Assembly (NCBI GenBank): GCA_034359265.1
Contig: CP136896.1
Location: 14,973,501-15,037,500 of the forward strand
Direction of reading: 5' to 3'
Source: Canna indica
Lineage: Eukaryota; Streptophyta; Magnoliopsida; Zingiberales; Cannaceae
Length of the DNA stretch: 64,000 nt
Under the pieces are notes generated by a model. That model ran no database searches, was not told where the DNA came from, and saw only the letters and a list, made by a program, of their open reading frames with translations. Made by a program: the position numbers and the translations under genes. Of the stretch, positions 45,701 to 56,014 are shown piece by piece. Each line of letters opens with the position of its first letter. Position 1 is the stretch's first letter.

Positions 45701-46189
45701 GACGCCGGGTTGGGTTACGACAAACCATGGTTAAAATTCCAGGAAAGGACCATGTATCTGCTCTCAATGTTCGATAAAATAACAAACGCACCACTGCTTC
45801 TTCTTCTTTTTTACCAAACGCACCACTGCTTTTTGGTTGTCCTCAAGAACGTCTCGTTCAGGAAAGTGCGGTGCGTCTTACGTTATATTACGAATATACC
45901 CCTACTCGTGAGACCATGAAAAAAATAATGTTACTACTACCCCTATTGTTATTGGAAAATAATTTATTTGTTTGTTTATTTATTTATTTAAGTGCTTTCT
46001 TTTAGTTTTCACAAAAACTAAAAATTATTTCTAAATTTTATTTACTAGTCTATTTTCATCAGAAAATTTATTTTCATAAAAATTTAAAATCAATCTTCAG
46101 AGCAATAAAGAAAGTAAATGAAAATCAAAAGTTATTTGAGATTCTTTAAATTATATTTTTATAATAAATTTAATTGCTTTAGTAAGATA
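45701..46189. other. Spacer upstream of BRM, no gene seen
   Basis: Contains a short local repeat (ACAAACGCACCACTGCTTC and CCAAACGCACCACTGCTTT at about 45783-45832) and then AT-rich sequence. Nothing coding was recognised. Confidence 0.45.
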
Positions 46190-47420
46190 CAATGATATAG
46201 AAAATTACAAACGAGCAAATAAATATTAAATTATATATTATTGGGTAAATTGTAATTTCACCAATAATATTTGCTACATCAATATCAATGGTTTTTAAAA
46301 TAAACATATATATTTTGTATAGCAACCATAAATTAAATTGTATATTATTTAATAAATATAGTAATTTCAACAATAATATTTCACATAACAAATACGTCAC
46401 TATTAATGATTTCTAAATTAAACATATTTGAATAGCAACCACCTAAAAGCACCAAGAGTTTCTAAAAAAATACATAAATTTTCACCATAATAATTTCACC
46501 GTATAATATTTTATGTGACAAATACATCAATATCAATGGTTTCTAAAAATAAATATATTTTTATATCAATCATGAATTAAATAGTATATTATTGGATAAA
46601 TAATAATTTTACCATACAATCTGTTGCGTGATAAATACGTCAATATCAATGATTTCTAAAATAAATATATTTTGTATAGTAACCACGTAAAAGCACCAAA
46701 AAATTTCAAAAAATATGTGAATTTTCACCATAATAATTTGACCATGTAATATTTTACGCGACAAATACATCAATATCAATGATTTCTAAATTGAGCATAT
46801 TTTGTATAGCAACTATGGGTGAACGAGTTCGGATACCTTATATTTTTTATGATATTTTGATTCTATCTTGTAAATGATCGATTTTTAATTTTTAGAATCG
46901 GACCTACCCTGGTGGAACTTAGAACCCAACCCTATTCCGATTGATTACTGAACATATTTCAACATATTCTAGAATAGGTTCCAACATGTTCCAAAATAGA
47001 TTCTAATATATTCCAAAGCAGGTTCTAATAAATTTCAGAATAAATTCCAACATGTTAGAGATCATGTTCCAAGGTACAGGTTTCAGGTATCGGTTCTTAT
47101 TTCGATTTCGATTTTGGATACTTGATGTGTTGTACTTGGAATCAGAATTAATTTTAAATAATTCCTTAATTTTTATCTCAGATCTTACTTGAATTTAATT
47201 CGAATATATCCAAAACCTACCCGATCGAGTAGGTTCCAATCAATTTCGAATCTAGTTGATATTCATGCACACTCCTAATAGCAATCACTCAAAAAGTACC
47301 AAAAGTTTTCAAAATATATGCGAATTTTTAATATACCCTTAAACATATAATGTCTTTCAAAATTTATATTTGAAAAATACAACTTTAAGAGAAAAATTAA
47401 AATATAAGCAAAAACATATC
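46190..47420. repeat. AT-rich tandem repeat interrupted by a hAT-like element
   Basis: The block CAATATCAATGRTTTCTAAA..ATATTTTGTATAGCAACCA recurs near 46280, 46397, 46529, 46641 and 46771. Spacings alternate at about 115 and 130 bp, suggesting a ~245-bp dimer. AGCACCAAAA..TTTCAAAAAATATG joins alternate copies. The array resumes at 47278 (ATAGCAATCACTCAAAAAGT) after the insertion at 46814-47277. Not coding. Confidence 0.65.
46814..47277. mobile_element. Small hAT-like non-autonomous element
   Basis: 464 bp inserted in the tandem repeat, flanked by ATAGCAAC (46806-46813) and ATAGCAAT (47278-47285), 7 of 8 matching. Ends TATGGGTGAACG and CATGCACACTCCTA resemble the TAGGGGTGTGCA termini common in plant hAT MITEs. 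The interior repeats a word like AGGTTCYAACATGTTCCAAAATAG several times. No ORF. Confidence 0.68.
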
Positions 47421-48134
47421 AATTTAGCATCTTCTTGAATGTATACGGTTCAAATTAATGAAGTTGTTATTTGATACGAAATATGTAATAGTTTGGACCA
47501 AGTCATAATTTATTATGATTTTTTCTTGTCTGATTTTACATTGTCAACAAAATTTATAATTTGCATTTTTATTATTCATCAATGTTTTAATAATAAATTA
47601 TATTTTTATATGCAATAATGATTAGTAATGTATTAACACATACGTTTAAATTGCACAACAAAATTATATTAATCGATAATTAAACTAATATATTTCTATG
47701 CTAAGGATACGTTTTGTTAGGGACCTTCGGGATTGTCAAATCATATATGTGTCATGACGGTCCCTAACGTACATTGTAAATATTGCATCATGAGCATCTA
47801 TGTAAATATGTAATGTAAAATGTGTTCGTGCACTGCCCACCGCTCTTGCTCACGCCTAGGCAGACGATCTGCCTAGGCATGGCATGGACGGTGGGGGTGT
47901 GCGAACATAAAAATTTTGTCATGCTCCTCGTGCTTTTAAGAACCTTGTGGATGGTACTTGGGGGTTGAGCTCCACAAGTATAGTACTCATGTATAACTTG
48001 GGCATACTTTAGTCTTACATTCTAGCTTTTGTTCAAGTATTTTCCAGTATTTTCATGCAATCGACCATTTAGCCCAACAATATTTTTGCGTCCAAGTATT
48101 CAGAGGTTCCGACCCACGCGAAGTGGGAGCCCAT
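47421..48134. other. Spacer left of the copia LTR, unassigned
   Basis: No gene. Notable words are TAGGGACCTTCGGG (47719) with the near-inverted GACGGTCCCTAAC (47757), and a short inverted repeat GCCTAGGCAGA/TCTGCCTAGGC around 47855-47877. The latter may belong to an unrecognised element. Confidence 0.4.
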
Positions 48135-48777
48135 TGTTAGTTGAAGGTTTCTTCCTTCATGCTTTATTCTTCTCATGATTATTTTGATGATAACAAATAT
48201 ATTTAACAAGTGCTTGAAGTATAAAAATTGCAGGATCGATGAAAGATATATCAAGTCTTACATCTTTCGATCAATCATAAAAACAGATCAATGTGTGCAT
48301 CAAAAATATTTTGGATAGCATGGAGAATCCTTTAAAGTTAAAGCACACTGAAGAACGAAGCCGAAAAATCAAGCGCAAAATGAGAAAGCCAAGATAGAAC
48401 TTTCCAGCTCTGGTTTGGTCGATCAGACAGTCGACTGAATGGTGTTAAGTATTGGCAGCAGCCAATTCGATCGACCAGTCAATCGATCGAATGATGCAAA
48501 AAAATGGCAGTAGTCATTCGGTAGATCTATCGGTCGACCGAAGTTAGTGAAGGAATTGCAGAAGGCTACATCGGTCGACCGGTCGGTCGATCGATCAAAA
48601 CTAAAATTTGGCAGAAGGTGCATCGGTCGACCGATCGATCAATCGGATGGCAAATCGCGAGTCGCACGATTTTGGCATCACTGATTCGATCGACCGATTG
48701 GTCGACCAAATTTGGGATTGTTAATCTCGTGACAGTCGGTCGACCGAATGGCGCGTAATACTCACAGAAAGCTAGGC

Positions 48778-48846
48778 GATCGATTGGTCGGTCGATCGAC
48801 GATCGATTGGTCGGTCGATCGACGATCGATTGGTCGGTCGATCGAC
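48778..48846 (+). repeat. Three exact 23-bp tandem units in the copia LTR
   Basis: The unit opens GATCGATTGGTCGGTCGATC and closes GAC. Copies are at 48778-48800, 48801-48823 and 48824-48846; a diverging fourth starts at 48847. The exact identity implies recent expansion compared with the surrounding degenerate words. Confidence 0.9.
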
Positions 48847-48921
48847 GATCGATCGGACCATCGACCAGGCATCTATAATAGTAAAATTTATGCTCGTTGA
48901 CGTCCTGTTTCAGTTGGGGAT

Positions 48922-48930
48922 TATAAATAC
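48922..48930 (+). promoter_or_regulatory. TATA box in the copia LTR
   Basis: TATAAATAC sits about 75 bp after the 23-bp repeat array, at the place matching TATAAATAG in the solo LTR. The likely U3/R border follows. Confidence 0.6.
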
Positions 48931-49668
48931 TCTCTTCTAACCTCTTTTGTGGTTGTCTCTTAGATAATTTTGGATGCAAAAAGCCTTCAAAGAGTGATTT
49001 CATAACATCCTCCAAACTTCAAAACGACAACATTCATCAACCTAACACTTGATCTCTTGCTGTCAAAAAAGCTCTCCTTCAAAGGGTTCATCAAGCCGGT
49101 TAGGGGTGAAAAGAAGAGGCGTTTAAATGTGATAAGCTGTCATTCCTCTTCTTGTAATAAGTTTTGTTTTAATTTATTCTTCAACTCATTGTATTTGAAT
49201 TATAGGAAGACCTAGTGTTAGGTCTTGGATTTAAATTATGTATAAAGCCACTTGTGTAAACGTAGTTTACTTGATTAGTTCTAGTTGTCCCTTAGGGTTG
49301 AGGTAGAAGAGTGCTCTCAATAAGAAAGCGGAGACTTCATGGTATGGAAGTACCTTAGGTTGAGAGTGAGTCTCTTCGAGTCAGAGTCCTCTGTGTAAGG
49401 GAAACTAATTAATCTAGTAAAATCTAGATTGGAAATTCTAAGCGGGGTGCTTAGGTAATGGAGTAGATATTGGGGACGAACCACTATAAATTTGTGTGTT
49501 AGCATTGTTATCTTTCGTTTGTGCTTAATTGATTCATCTTGCTTCCGCATTTAATCGTAAAATTACAATTTACCTAAATAATTTAAGAAATGAGTAAAAT
49601 TGAAATTAGGCAACAAGAATTAGTTAATACACTATTCACCCCCTATAGTGTGCCATTTTATACAACAA

Positions 49669-49680
49669 TTGGTATCAGGG
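49669..49680 (+). other. Primer-binding site of the copia element
   Basis: TTGGTATCAGGG follows the LTR after ACAA. The family form is TTGGTATCAGAGC, complementary to initiator Met-tRNA; one base has changed. Confidence 0.75.
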
Positions 49681-49734
49681 CGGGTTGTAGTTTGAGATTT
49701 CATCATCTCGTCTATATCTAGTCTCGATTCAAAA

Positions 49735-50990
49735 ATGTCACTAGAGTTGGCAGCGTCTATACCACCTAGGTTTGATGAGTCAAACTTTGGTCTTTGGAAA
49801 GGAAGAATATACATTCTTAAAGACTCAATGTATAGGTGTGTTTAATATGTTAAAGTCAAAATACATAGAACCTAAGGAAAACATGGATGCATGAACCCAA
49901 GAATAAATTAACATATTTGAGTTAAATGCTAAGGCAACAAATTGCATATATTGTTCTTTGAAAAATAACACTCTTGAAAAAGTCATGCATTGTACTTCGG
50001 CATATGATATTTGGGCAACTTTGAACATGCTTTATGATTATGCTAAGACTGAAGAACTTATTACTTTAAATGAAGGAGACGATGACAATTGTCATACCCC
50101 TATATCTAATGAAGTTCTTAAAGCTAATAGTGTATCTAGCCAAAGAAGTACAAAGAGTCGAAAGAGGAAGGTGATATGTCACATATACAATGAGAAATGG
50201 CACGTGAAGAAGAATTATCCTAGTATGAAGAACAAGGAAAAACGGAGGTCAAATGCTTCCACTCACTCGCATGCATCAAGTAAAGCATCCTCACACCATG
50301 ATCACCAAGCTAACATCATGAGCGTTGATGAGGAGGTATGCTCTTCTTCTAGTCATGATGATCATAATTATAGATCTAATTCATCTAGTTCCTCGGATCT
50401 TCTTTATGATGAATTATTAGACGAATGTAAAATTATGTATGTCTTGATGATTAAAAAGGATAAAAAAAATAAAAAAGAAAAAAAGAAAAACTTGACTCTT
50501 AGCTCTCATTTACATGATGCTAAACTAGAAAATGAGAGGCTAAAACTTAATGTCTCTAATCCATGCCATGATGTTTTAAGTATTGACACTAAGAAATTGA
50601 AAAACAAAAATGACATGTTAAAGAATGAAGATAATATATTGAAAACTCAATTGCATGTTTTGCATAAATCTATGAATGATTTGAAGAATGAAATGTTGAT
50701 CTTGAATAGAAAAGTTAATAATTCTTTTCTTAATTCAAAAACTCAAAATGTCCCATTTAGGAAACCTCAGAAGAAAAATGTTTCCTTTAAAAATGTTCAT
50801 GCTCATCATAAGCATCCTAACATTATGCCTCATGTCCCTAAGAAAAAAAGAAAAAAAAAATTAATGAACATTATTTTTATTGTAGTACATATAGGCATGC
50901 AATCTATGATTGTGCATTTAAAATGAACTCTAGTATTGTTAAGACACTTTGGATACCTAAGACCACTAACCCCTAATGACCCAAAGTCAT
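49735..50990 (+). pseudogene. Copia gag (UBN2-type), degenerate
   Basis: Starts at ATG 49735 with M-S-L-E-L-A-A-S-I-P-P-R-F-D-E-S and G-L-W-K-G-R, the usual copia gag opening. After a frameshift it continues in a 322-codon open stretch (49958-50926) with N-N-T-L-E-K-V-M-H-C-T-S-A-Y-D-I-W-A-T-L, the UBN2 block. A zinc-knuckle relic, C-H-I-Y-N-E-K-W-H-V-K-K-N-Y near 50178-50220, has Tyr at the second and last Cys positions, each explained by one G-to-A change. A lysine-rich, coiled-coil-like part follows, then W-V-P-K near 50990, where pol would normally begin. Non-functional. Confidence 0.75.
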
Positions 50991-53278
50991 TTGGGTACCA
51001 AAAATCTCATCTTCTTTTGTAGGGGGAACTACTACACAAGGGTAAACAAAAATGGAATATTAAAGTTGACATTGGATCCAAATAAGAAATCTCCAAGATG
51101 TTGCAACTTCAAGTCATCATGATGCCTAAGTATGGAAATTGACATCTAGGTATACTTTGTATCATCTCCTTACTTTGGTCTGCTTTATTTAAGTTGGAGT
51201 TGTGATACTCGTTTAATTTGAGTTATTTTCTCCGCTCTTGTTAAGAGTCTTTTTTAAAATATTTTTTTATTTTTTGATTTCTTGGTCTCCTCGGACACCT
51301 ATGTAGCCTGTAATGGGCTCATACGACCTTGCGGTTTTAAATCGTAGACTCATTGTGGCCTTTCAATTTTCAACCAATAGGAAGGGTTGGAGATCTTATG
51401 TTTTAAAATTTCATATGTTGAGATCTCTCGATTCGCTTTGATTTCATGACGATTTTACTTGAAATGAATTTTTAACTATCTAGCTTAGGTTGAAATTCTC
51501 AAATGAAGATTTTTTATTTCACCTTGCTATTTATTATGATAACTTGCTAGTAGAAATGGTTTGATCACTATTAATGAAGTATACTTGCAAGTTATTGTAA
51601 ATGGAAGGCTATTATGAAGAAAATGAAAAGTTTGAAAAATTCTCAAGAATGAGGTATGAGTTTAATTTTGCAAAAATATTTGTATAATAATTGATTATTC
51701 ATGTTTAATGATGTCTCTATACTCATGATTGTCTTTGCATGATAAATATATGAAAGTTCATGAGTAGGTAAAACTTTGATAACTTAGGCAATTTTAAAAT
51801 ATCTTGATTGGATGAAATTTGCTCTAGGTTAGAATTCATTAGAGACCTAATTTTTTTTATGGTTGGCAAACATGTTTAAAATACACGTATCACATGAGTC
51901 TAGACATTTAAACTTGAAAATTTATGTCTAGATAACCAATGCGATAACTAGATTACTTTATGAAACTCAAAATTGAAAATGCTTGACCTAAATCAATAAT
52001 TTGACTTAGAAATCTCTGTTTAAGTTCAATTTTTTTATAAATATATTTAGATTCACTCATGTTAAATGTCCGAGTGCCTAAGCTGGAGAAAATGTGAGTA
52101 GATAACTAAATTTGATACTTAGCACTTTTATGGTTTCAATGATACTTTGAATGAAACCGTGCTAAGTTCATATCTCGATTAAACGACATTAGTTTCACTC
52201 CAAACTTGACAAACAAGTTTTAAATGATTATATCTTGATATCTAGAAAGTTTGAACAAAATCTAAAATCGATGGATAAATGACTTATATTTACAAAAATA
52301 CCACTGAGATCTTGTAGAATTTTTAGAAAATTATAGAGATATCATTTCTGAGTGATTCTTGATTTTTTGGAATCCTCAAAAAGTCTAATTCATATTAAAA
52401 AAATTCATAAAATTTAAATGCTCACACCCTCTCAAAAATAATTTTTTTTAAGGGATAAAAACCCAGGGCAGATCGAGCGGTCGATTGGCATGCGACCGCC
52501 CGATCGACCGACGGGCGGAAATCGATCTGGATCGCCCATTTCTTCGGCCAGATTCAATCTTGGCCGTTCAAACCTAATGTTTAAGCCCGAAACTAGGACT
52601 TCCTTGCCCATTCGACCGGCTGCCACAACCTAAAACCTCTCCTCTCATCTTCTAGGCTTTCTACCTCCTCTCCAAGACCCTTCTCCAAGGTAAAAAGCTT
52701 GATCTTTATCCATCATTCATGAGGTTATTCTCAAAAACGTGATTTCTTCATCTCTTACTCTCTCAATGTGCCTTGATTCATACATGAAAATGTGATTCAT
52801 GCTTACTTTTCTTGGATGATAATTACTCTTTGGCATGTTTACTCCAAAAATGAGTTTTTTTTTTTAACAAAAATCAAATATCTCATGTCTTCTTCAAATG
52901 ATTCAACATTTACTTTTTAAAAAAAAAATTGGTCAAAAACTATTAGTCAAGAACTCTCTTATCTTTCATGAGCTTTTCTCAACATTAACTTTGCCCTTCT
53001 TAAAAGAATTTTGTTTTGGTCAAAAAAAAAAAAATTTCTTATTCTCTTCTAACCAAAAACAAGTTTTTTTTTTAATGTATGATCTTTTCATTTATGGATC
53101 ATTTTGTTTAATCTTACCCTTTTTTTATTTATCTTGAAATTTAATGATAAAATCTTTTTATCCTTGTATGAATCTATACCGATCTTTAATTTTTTTTGCT
53201 TTCTTTTATTTGCGTTAAAAGCATGCATCTCTCATCTAAAGCTAATCATCTACATCATCCTCATAATTATCTTGCAAA
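50991..53278. other. Non-coding interior of the copia element
   Basis: No protease, integrase or RT motif in any frame. Near 52470-52515 lies another cluster of CGATCGACCGAC-like words as in the LTR. A CT-rich leader follows (about 52625-52690), ending TTCTCCAAG|GTAAAA, which looks like a 5' splice site. The stretch to 53278 is T-rich and could be an intron or leader of the 3' ORF. Confidence 0.4.
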
Positions 53279-54430
53279 ATGACACCCAAGACTAAACTCC
53301 AAACCTTACCCGATAACCCATTGACCTCTTTAGGCAAGAAACAAGCTGCTAAGTTTGTAGATAGAGCTATCCTCCAGACACGTCCAGTCAATCTAGGTGA
53401 TTTAGAACAATTTGATATTAGAGGCAAACTTGTTGGCATGGGATAAATAGAGTTTCTAGAAAAGCAAGTACATGTATGCCCCATCCTGATAAAAGCCATT
53501 TTCTCCAACCTGGTGATAGAAAAGGCAAGGTATGGTGATGACTTAATTCTTCGGTCTGAAATCCTAGGAAAATCCATAGTAATCACCAAATCTCATATTA
53601 AAGATGAATTTGGGTTTCCTCTAGTAGGAAGATTAATTTATAAGATGTCCACACACCGTTTTCATAAGGATTTTCCTCCTCATGAAATTGTATCAGTCAT
53701 ATGTTCTGAGGATTATGAGGGAGCGATCCCTACCCAAAGCATCAAACTCTCAACCATTGCTAGGATTATGCACCTCATCATTTCACATAATATTCTTCCT
53801 AGAGCAGATCACTATGATGAGGTCACCACTATGAGTTCTAGAGTACTTTTCTTTGCCATATCTCGTATTCCTATAGATGTCCCTGATCTTATCCTTAGGT
53901 ATATAGATGAAGTTCATATCTCGAAAAAACAAGCCCTATCATATGCCTCAGTGATTTCCCACTTCATATATGAAGCTGGGGTAAATAGGTCTAGATTTGA
54001 AATAGAGCCCATTCCCAGAGCCATAAATTCATCCTCTCTCAGCCGCATGAAGATCCTTGAAAACCAGCGCGGCAAAAGAACGCGAGGAGAACCTATGGAA
54101 CAGCCTGAGCATGACACAGAGATGGAGGAGGACGAAGCTGGTGGAGGTTCATCATCTGGCACTTCCCTTACGCGTCTAAGTGATCTAGAGGATCGCTTTG
54201 CTCAGTTTCATATCGGTCAGATAGAATGGAATAAAAGCACATCAGAACACATGGACGAGTACGGTCGTTAGATTGGTGACTACGGCCGTCAGATGGACGA
54301 ATTTGGTATCATGATCGGTGACCATGGCCGGCGCATAGATAAGATTGTGGGAGAGTGGATGAGATGTGGCAATATTATCAATCGCATCTACCACCTCCTC
54401 CACCACCTAAGGATGACTAGTCACCTTTGA
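53279..54430 (+). pseudogene. 3' ORF of the copia element, Transposase_32-like ('putative plant transposon protein')
   Basis: One frame from ATG 53279 to a stop at 54428-54430, about 383 codons, broken by only two stops: TAA at 53444-53446 and TAG at 54269-54271. Both fit C-to-T change of Gln codons. Visible blocks match the domain often labelled Transposase_32: A-I-F-S-N-L near 53497, L-I-L-R-S-E-I-L-G-K-S-I-V-I, then I-A-R-I-M-H-L-I-I-S-H-N-I-L-P-R and I-S-K-K-Q-A-L-S-Y-A-S-V-I. The tail is acidic, then rich in G-D-Y-G-R-Q-M-D-E repeats. The domain has no proven transposase activity that I know of. It could equally be this lineage's env-like ORF. No membrane segment was noticed. Confidence 0.65.
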
Positions 54431-54734
54431 TGTATTGATGTTATTCATCTTATGAACATGTATTTCACACTCAACTTTATATGTATTTGATTGACTATGT
54501 TAAGTGATGATTAGTATTGTAAGTGTTATTTTTTTTTTTTTATGTATGCTTGCTATGTTTGATTTTTTTTTTATGAATGACAAAATGGGGAGAATATATG
54601 CATATCGGTAGGGAGAGCACAAAATGAATACTTCATTTCAAGTACCATGCATATAGATAGGGGGAGAATTAGAAAATATATGCATATAGATAGGGAGAGC
54701 TCTAATTGAATACATTACTTCATTTCCTTAAAGC

Positions 54735-55689
54735 TTTTCCTGGACTGAATAATGGCGTACCACGGGATACCGGTGATGATCATTTCTGATAGGGGCACCC
54801 AATTCACCGCTCGCTTTTGGCAATCCTTCTAGGAAGCCCTAGGTACTCAGGTCCGATTTAGTACAATCTTTCACCCTCAGACTGACGGCCAATCAGAGAG
54901 GACTATCCAGACATTGGAAGATATGTTGCGGGCATGCGTGTTGGATTTTGAGGATGGTTGGGAGAGGTACTTGCCGCTAGTAGAGTTTGCATATAACAAC
55001 AGCCACCATAGTAGCATTGGCATGGCTCCATTTGAGGCCCTTTATGGCGAAGGTGTCGGTCTCCAGTGGGATGGTTTGAGGCGGGTGAAACTCAGGCATT
55101 AGGGCCAGACTTGGTTCATGATGCTGTGGAAAAGGTGAAGGTGATAAAAGATCGATTATTAGCAGCTCAAAGTCGGTAGAAAATGTATGCGGATGGTAGA
55201 TCAAGGGACTTAGAATTTGCGGTGGGGGACTTGGTGTTCCTCAAGGCGTCTCCTATGAAAGGAGTGGTGAGGTTTGGCAAACGAGGGAAACTAAGTCCCA
55301 GATTCATTGGACCATTCCCCATTCTTGGTCGGAGAGGCGCGGTGGTGTACGAGCTTGCCTTATCGCCTAGCATGAGTAGGGTTCACCCTGTGTTTTATAT
55401 CTCCATGCTGAAGCGGTATGTTAGAGATGATTCTCATGTGCTGGAGCCTACTATGATTGAAGTTGACGCAGATGTTTCTTATGAGGAAAGGCTTGTAGAG
55501 ATTCTGGACATACGGGTTCGGAAATTAAGATCTAAGGAGGTTTCCTTGGTAAAGGTGCGATGGGAACACCATTCGGGCCAGGAGGCGACCTGAGAATTGG
55601 AAAAGGATATGATGGAGAAGTATCCCCAGTTGTTTATTGGAGATGGTAAGTTCTTCTTTATTCCCTAAATTCGAGAACGAATTTTTTTT
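54735..55689 (+). pseudogene. Integrase C-terminal half of gypsy B (5'-truncated)
   Basis: Begins inside the integrase core with I-M-A-Y-H-G-I-P-V-M-I-I-S-D-R-G-T-Q-F-T (54751-54810), which contains the second catalytic Asp, then F-H-P-Q-T-D-G-Q-S-E-R-T and L-V-E-F-A-Y-N-N-S. After a frameshift near 55050 it continues with the C-terminal region M-Y-A-D-G-R-S-R-D-L-E-F to M-L-K-R-Y-V-R-D-D-S, and the chromodomain-like block K-L-R-S-K-E-V-S-L-V-K-V-R-W with E-A-T. The family Trp after E-A-T is TGA here. Stops at 54828, 55176 and 55590 all fit C-to-T or G-to-A change. Everything upstream (gag, PR, RT) is gone at the junction with the copia element. Confidence 0.85.
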
Positions 55690-55702
55690 AAGGGGGAAGG
55701 AT
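55690..55702 (+). other. Polypurine tract of gypsy B
   Basis: AAGGGGGAAGGA directly precedes the LTR start TGTAATACCCGC at 55703. Confidence 0.75.
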
Positions 55703-56014
55703 TGTAATACCCGCTAAATTATTTGTGTAGACTTATTTCAGCGGGTTGCGAGTGACGCAAGATGGTGTGCGCGGGCTTGAGCATTGACGCTTAGCTTGAG
55801 GTGAGACCCAGATACTCTAGAAATTTTCTTAATTAAAATGTAAATGGTAAAATATTTTATTTGTCACGTTGTTAAAGAGGACTTCGAGAGGAATCCAACG
55901 GTTCAATCGGATCCGAATTCGGACTTGGATTGGGTGAGATAGAGGAGGTTTAATGAACCACTTAAGTTATGGGCAGATTAGTAATTTCAGCCCAAGTAAA
56001 AAAAAGGGAAAAAC

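Larger units (their letters stand above)
48135..49664 (+). repeat. 5' LTR of the copia element
   Basis: About 1.53 kb from TGTTAGTTGAAGG to CATTTTATACA. Shares the blocks listed for the solo LTR at 12088-13742. Its upstream half is dense in GATCGATYGGTCGGTCGATC words (48418-48870), including three exact head-to-tail copies of a 23-bp unit at 48778-48846. Confidence 0.85.
48135..54730 (+). mobile_element. SIRE/Maximus-like copia element lacking pol, with a 3' ORF; 3' LTR missing
   Basis: Order: 5' LTR (48135-49664), Met-tRNA-type primer site, degenerate gag (49735 to about 50990), about 2.3 kb without pol, a 3' ORF (53279-54430) and a purine-rich AAAATGGGGAGAA tract near 54581. No protease, integrase, RT or RNase H motif was found in any frame, so it depended on other elements. 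Instead of a 3' LTR the sequence passes into gypsy integrase at about 54735, so the right end was lost by deletion or rearrangement. SIRE-type elements often carry an extra ORF after pol; here it is the only other gene (mixed observation and family knowledge). Confidence 0.75.

Noticed and set aside
48423..49015. Minus-strand ORFs with R-S-T-D-R-S repeats
   Set aside because: Translation of the GATCGATCGGTCG word cluster of the copia LTR.
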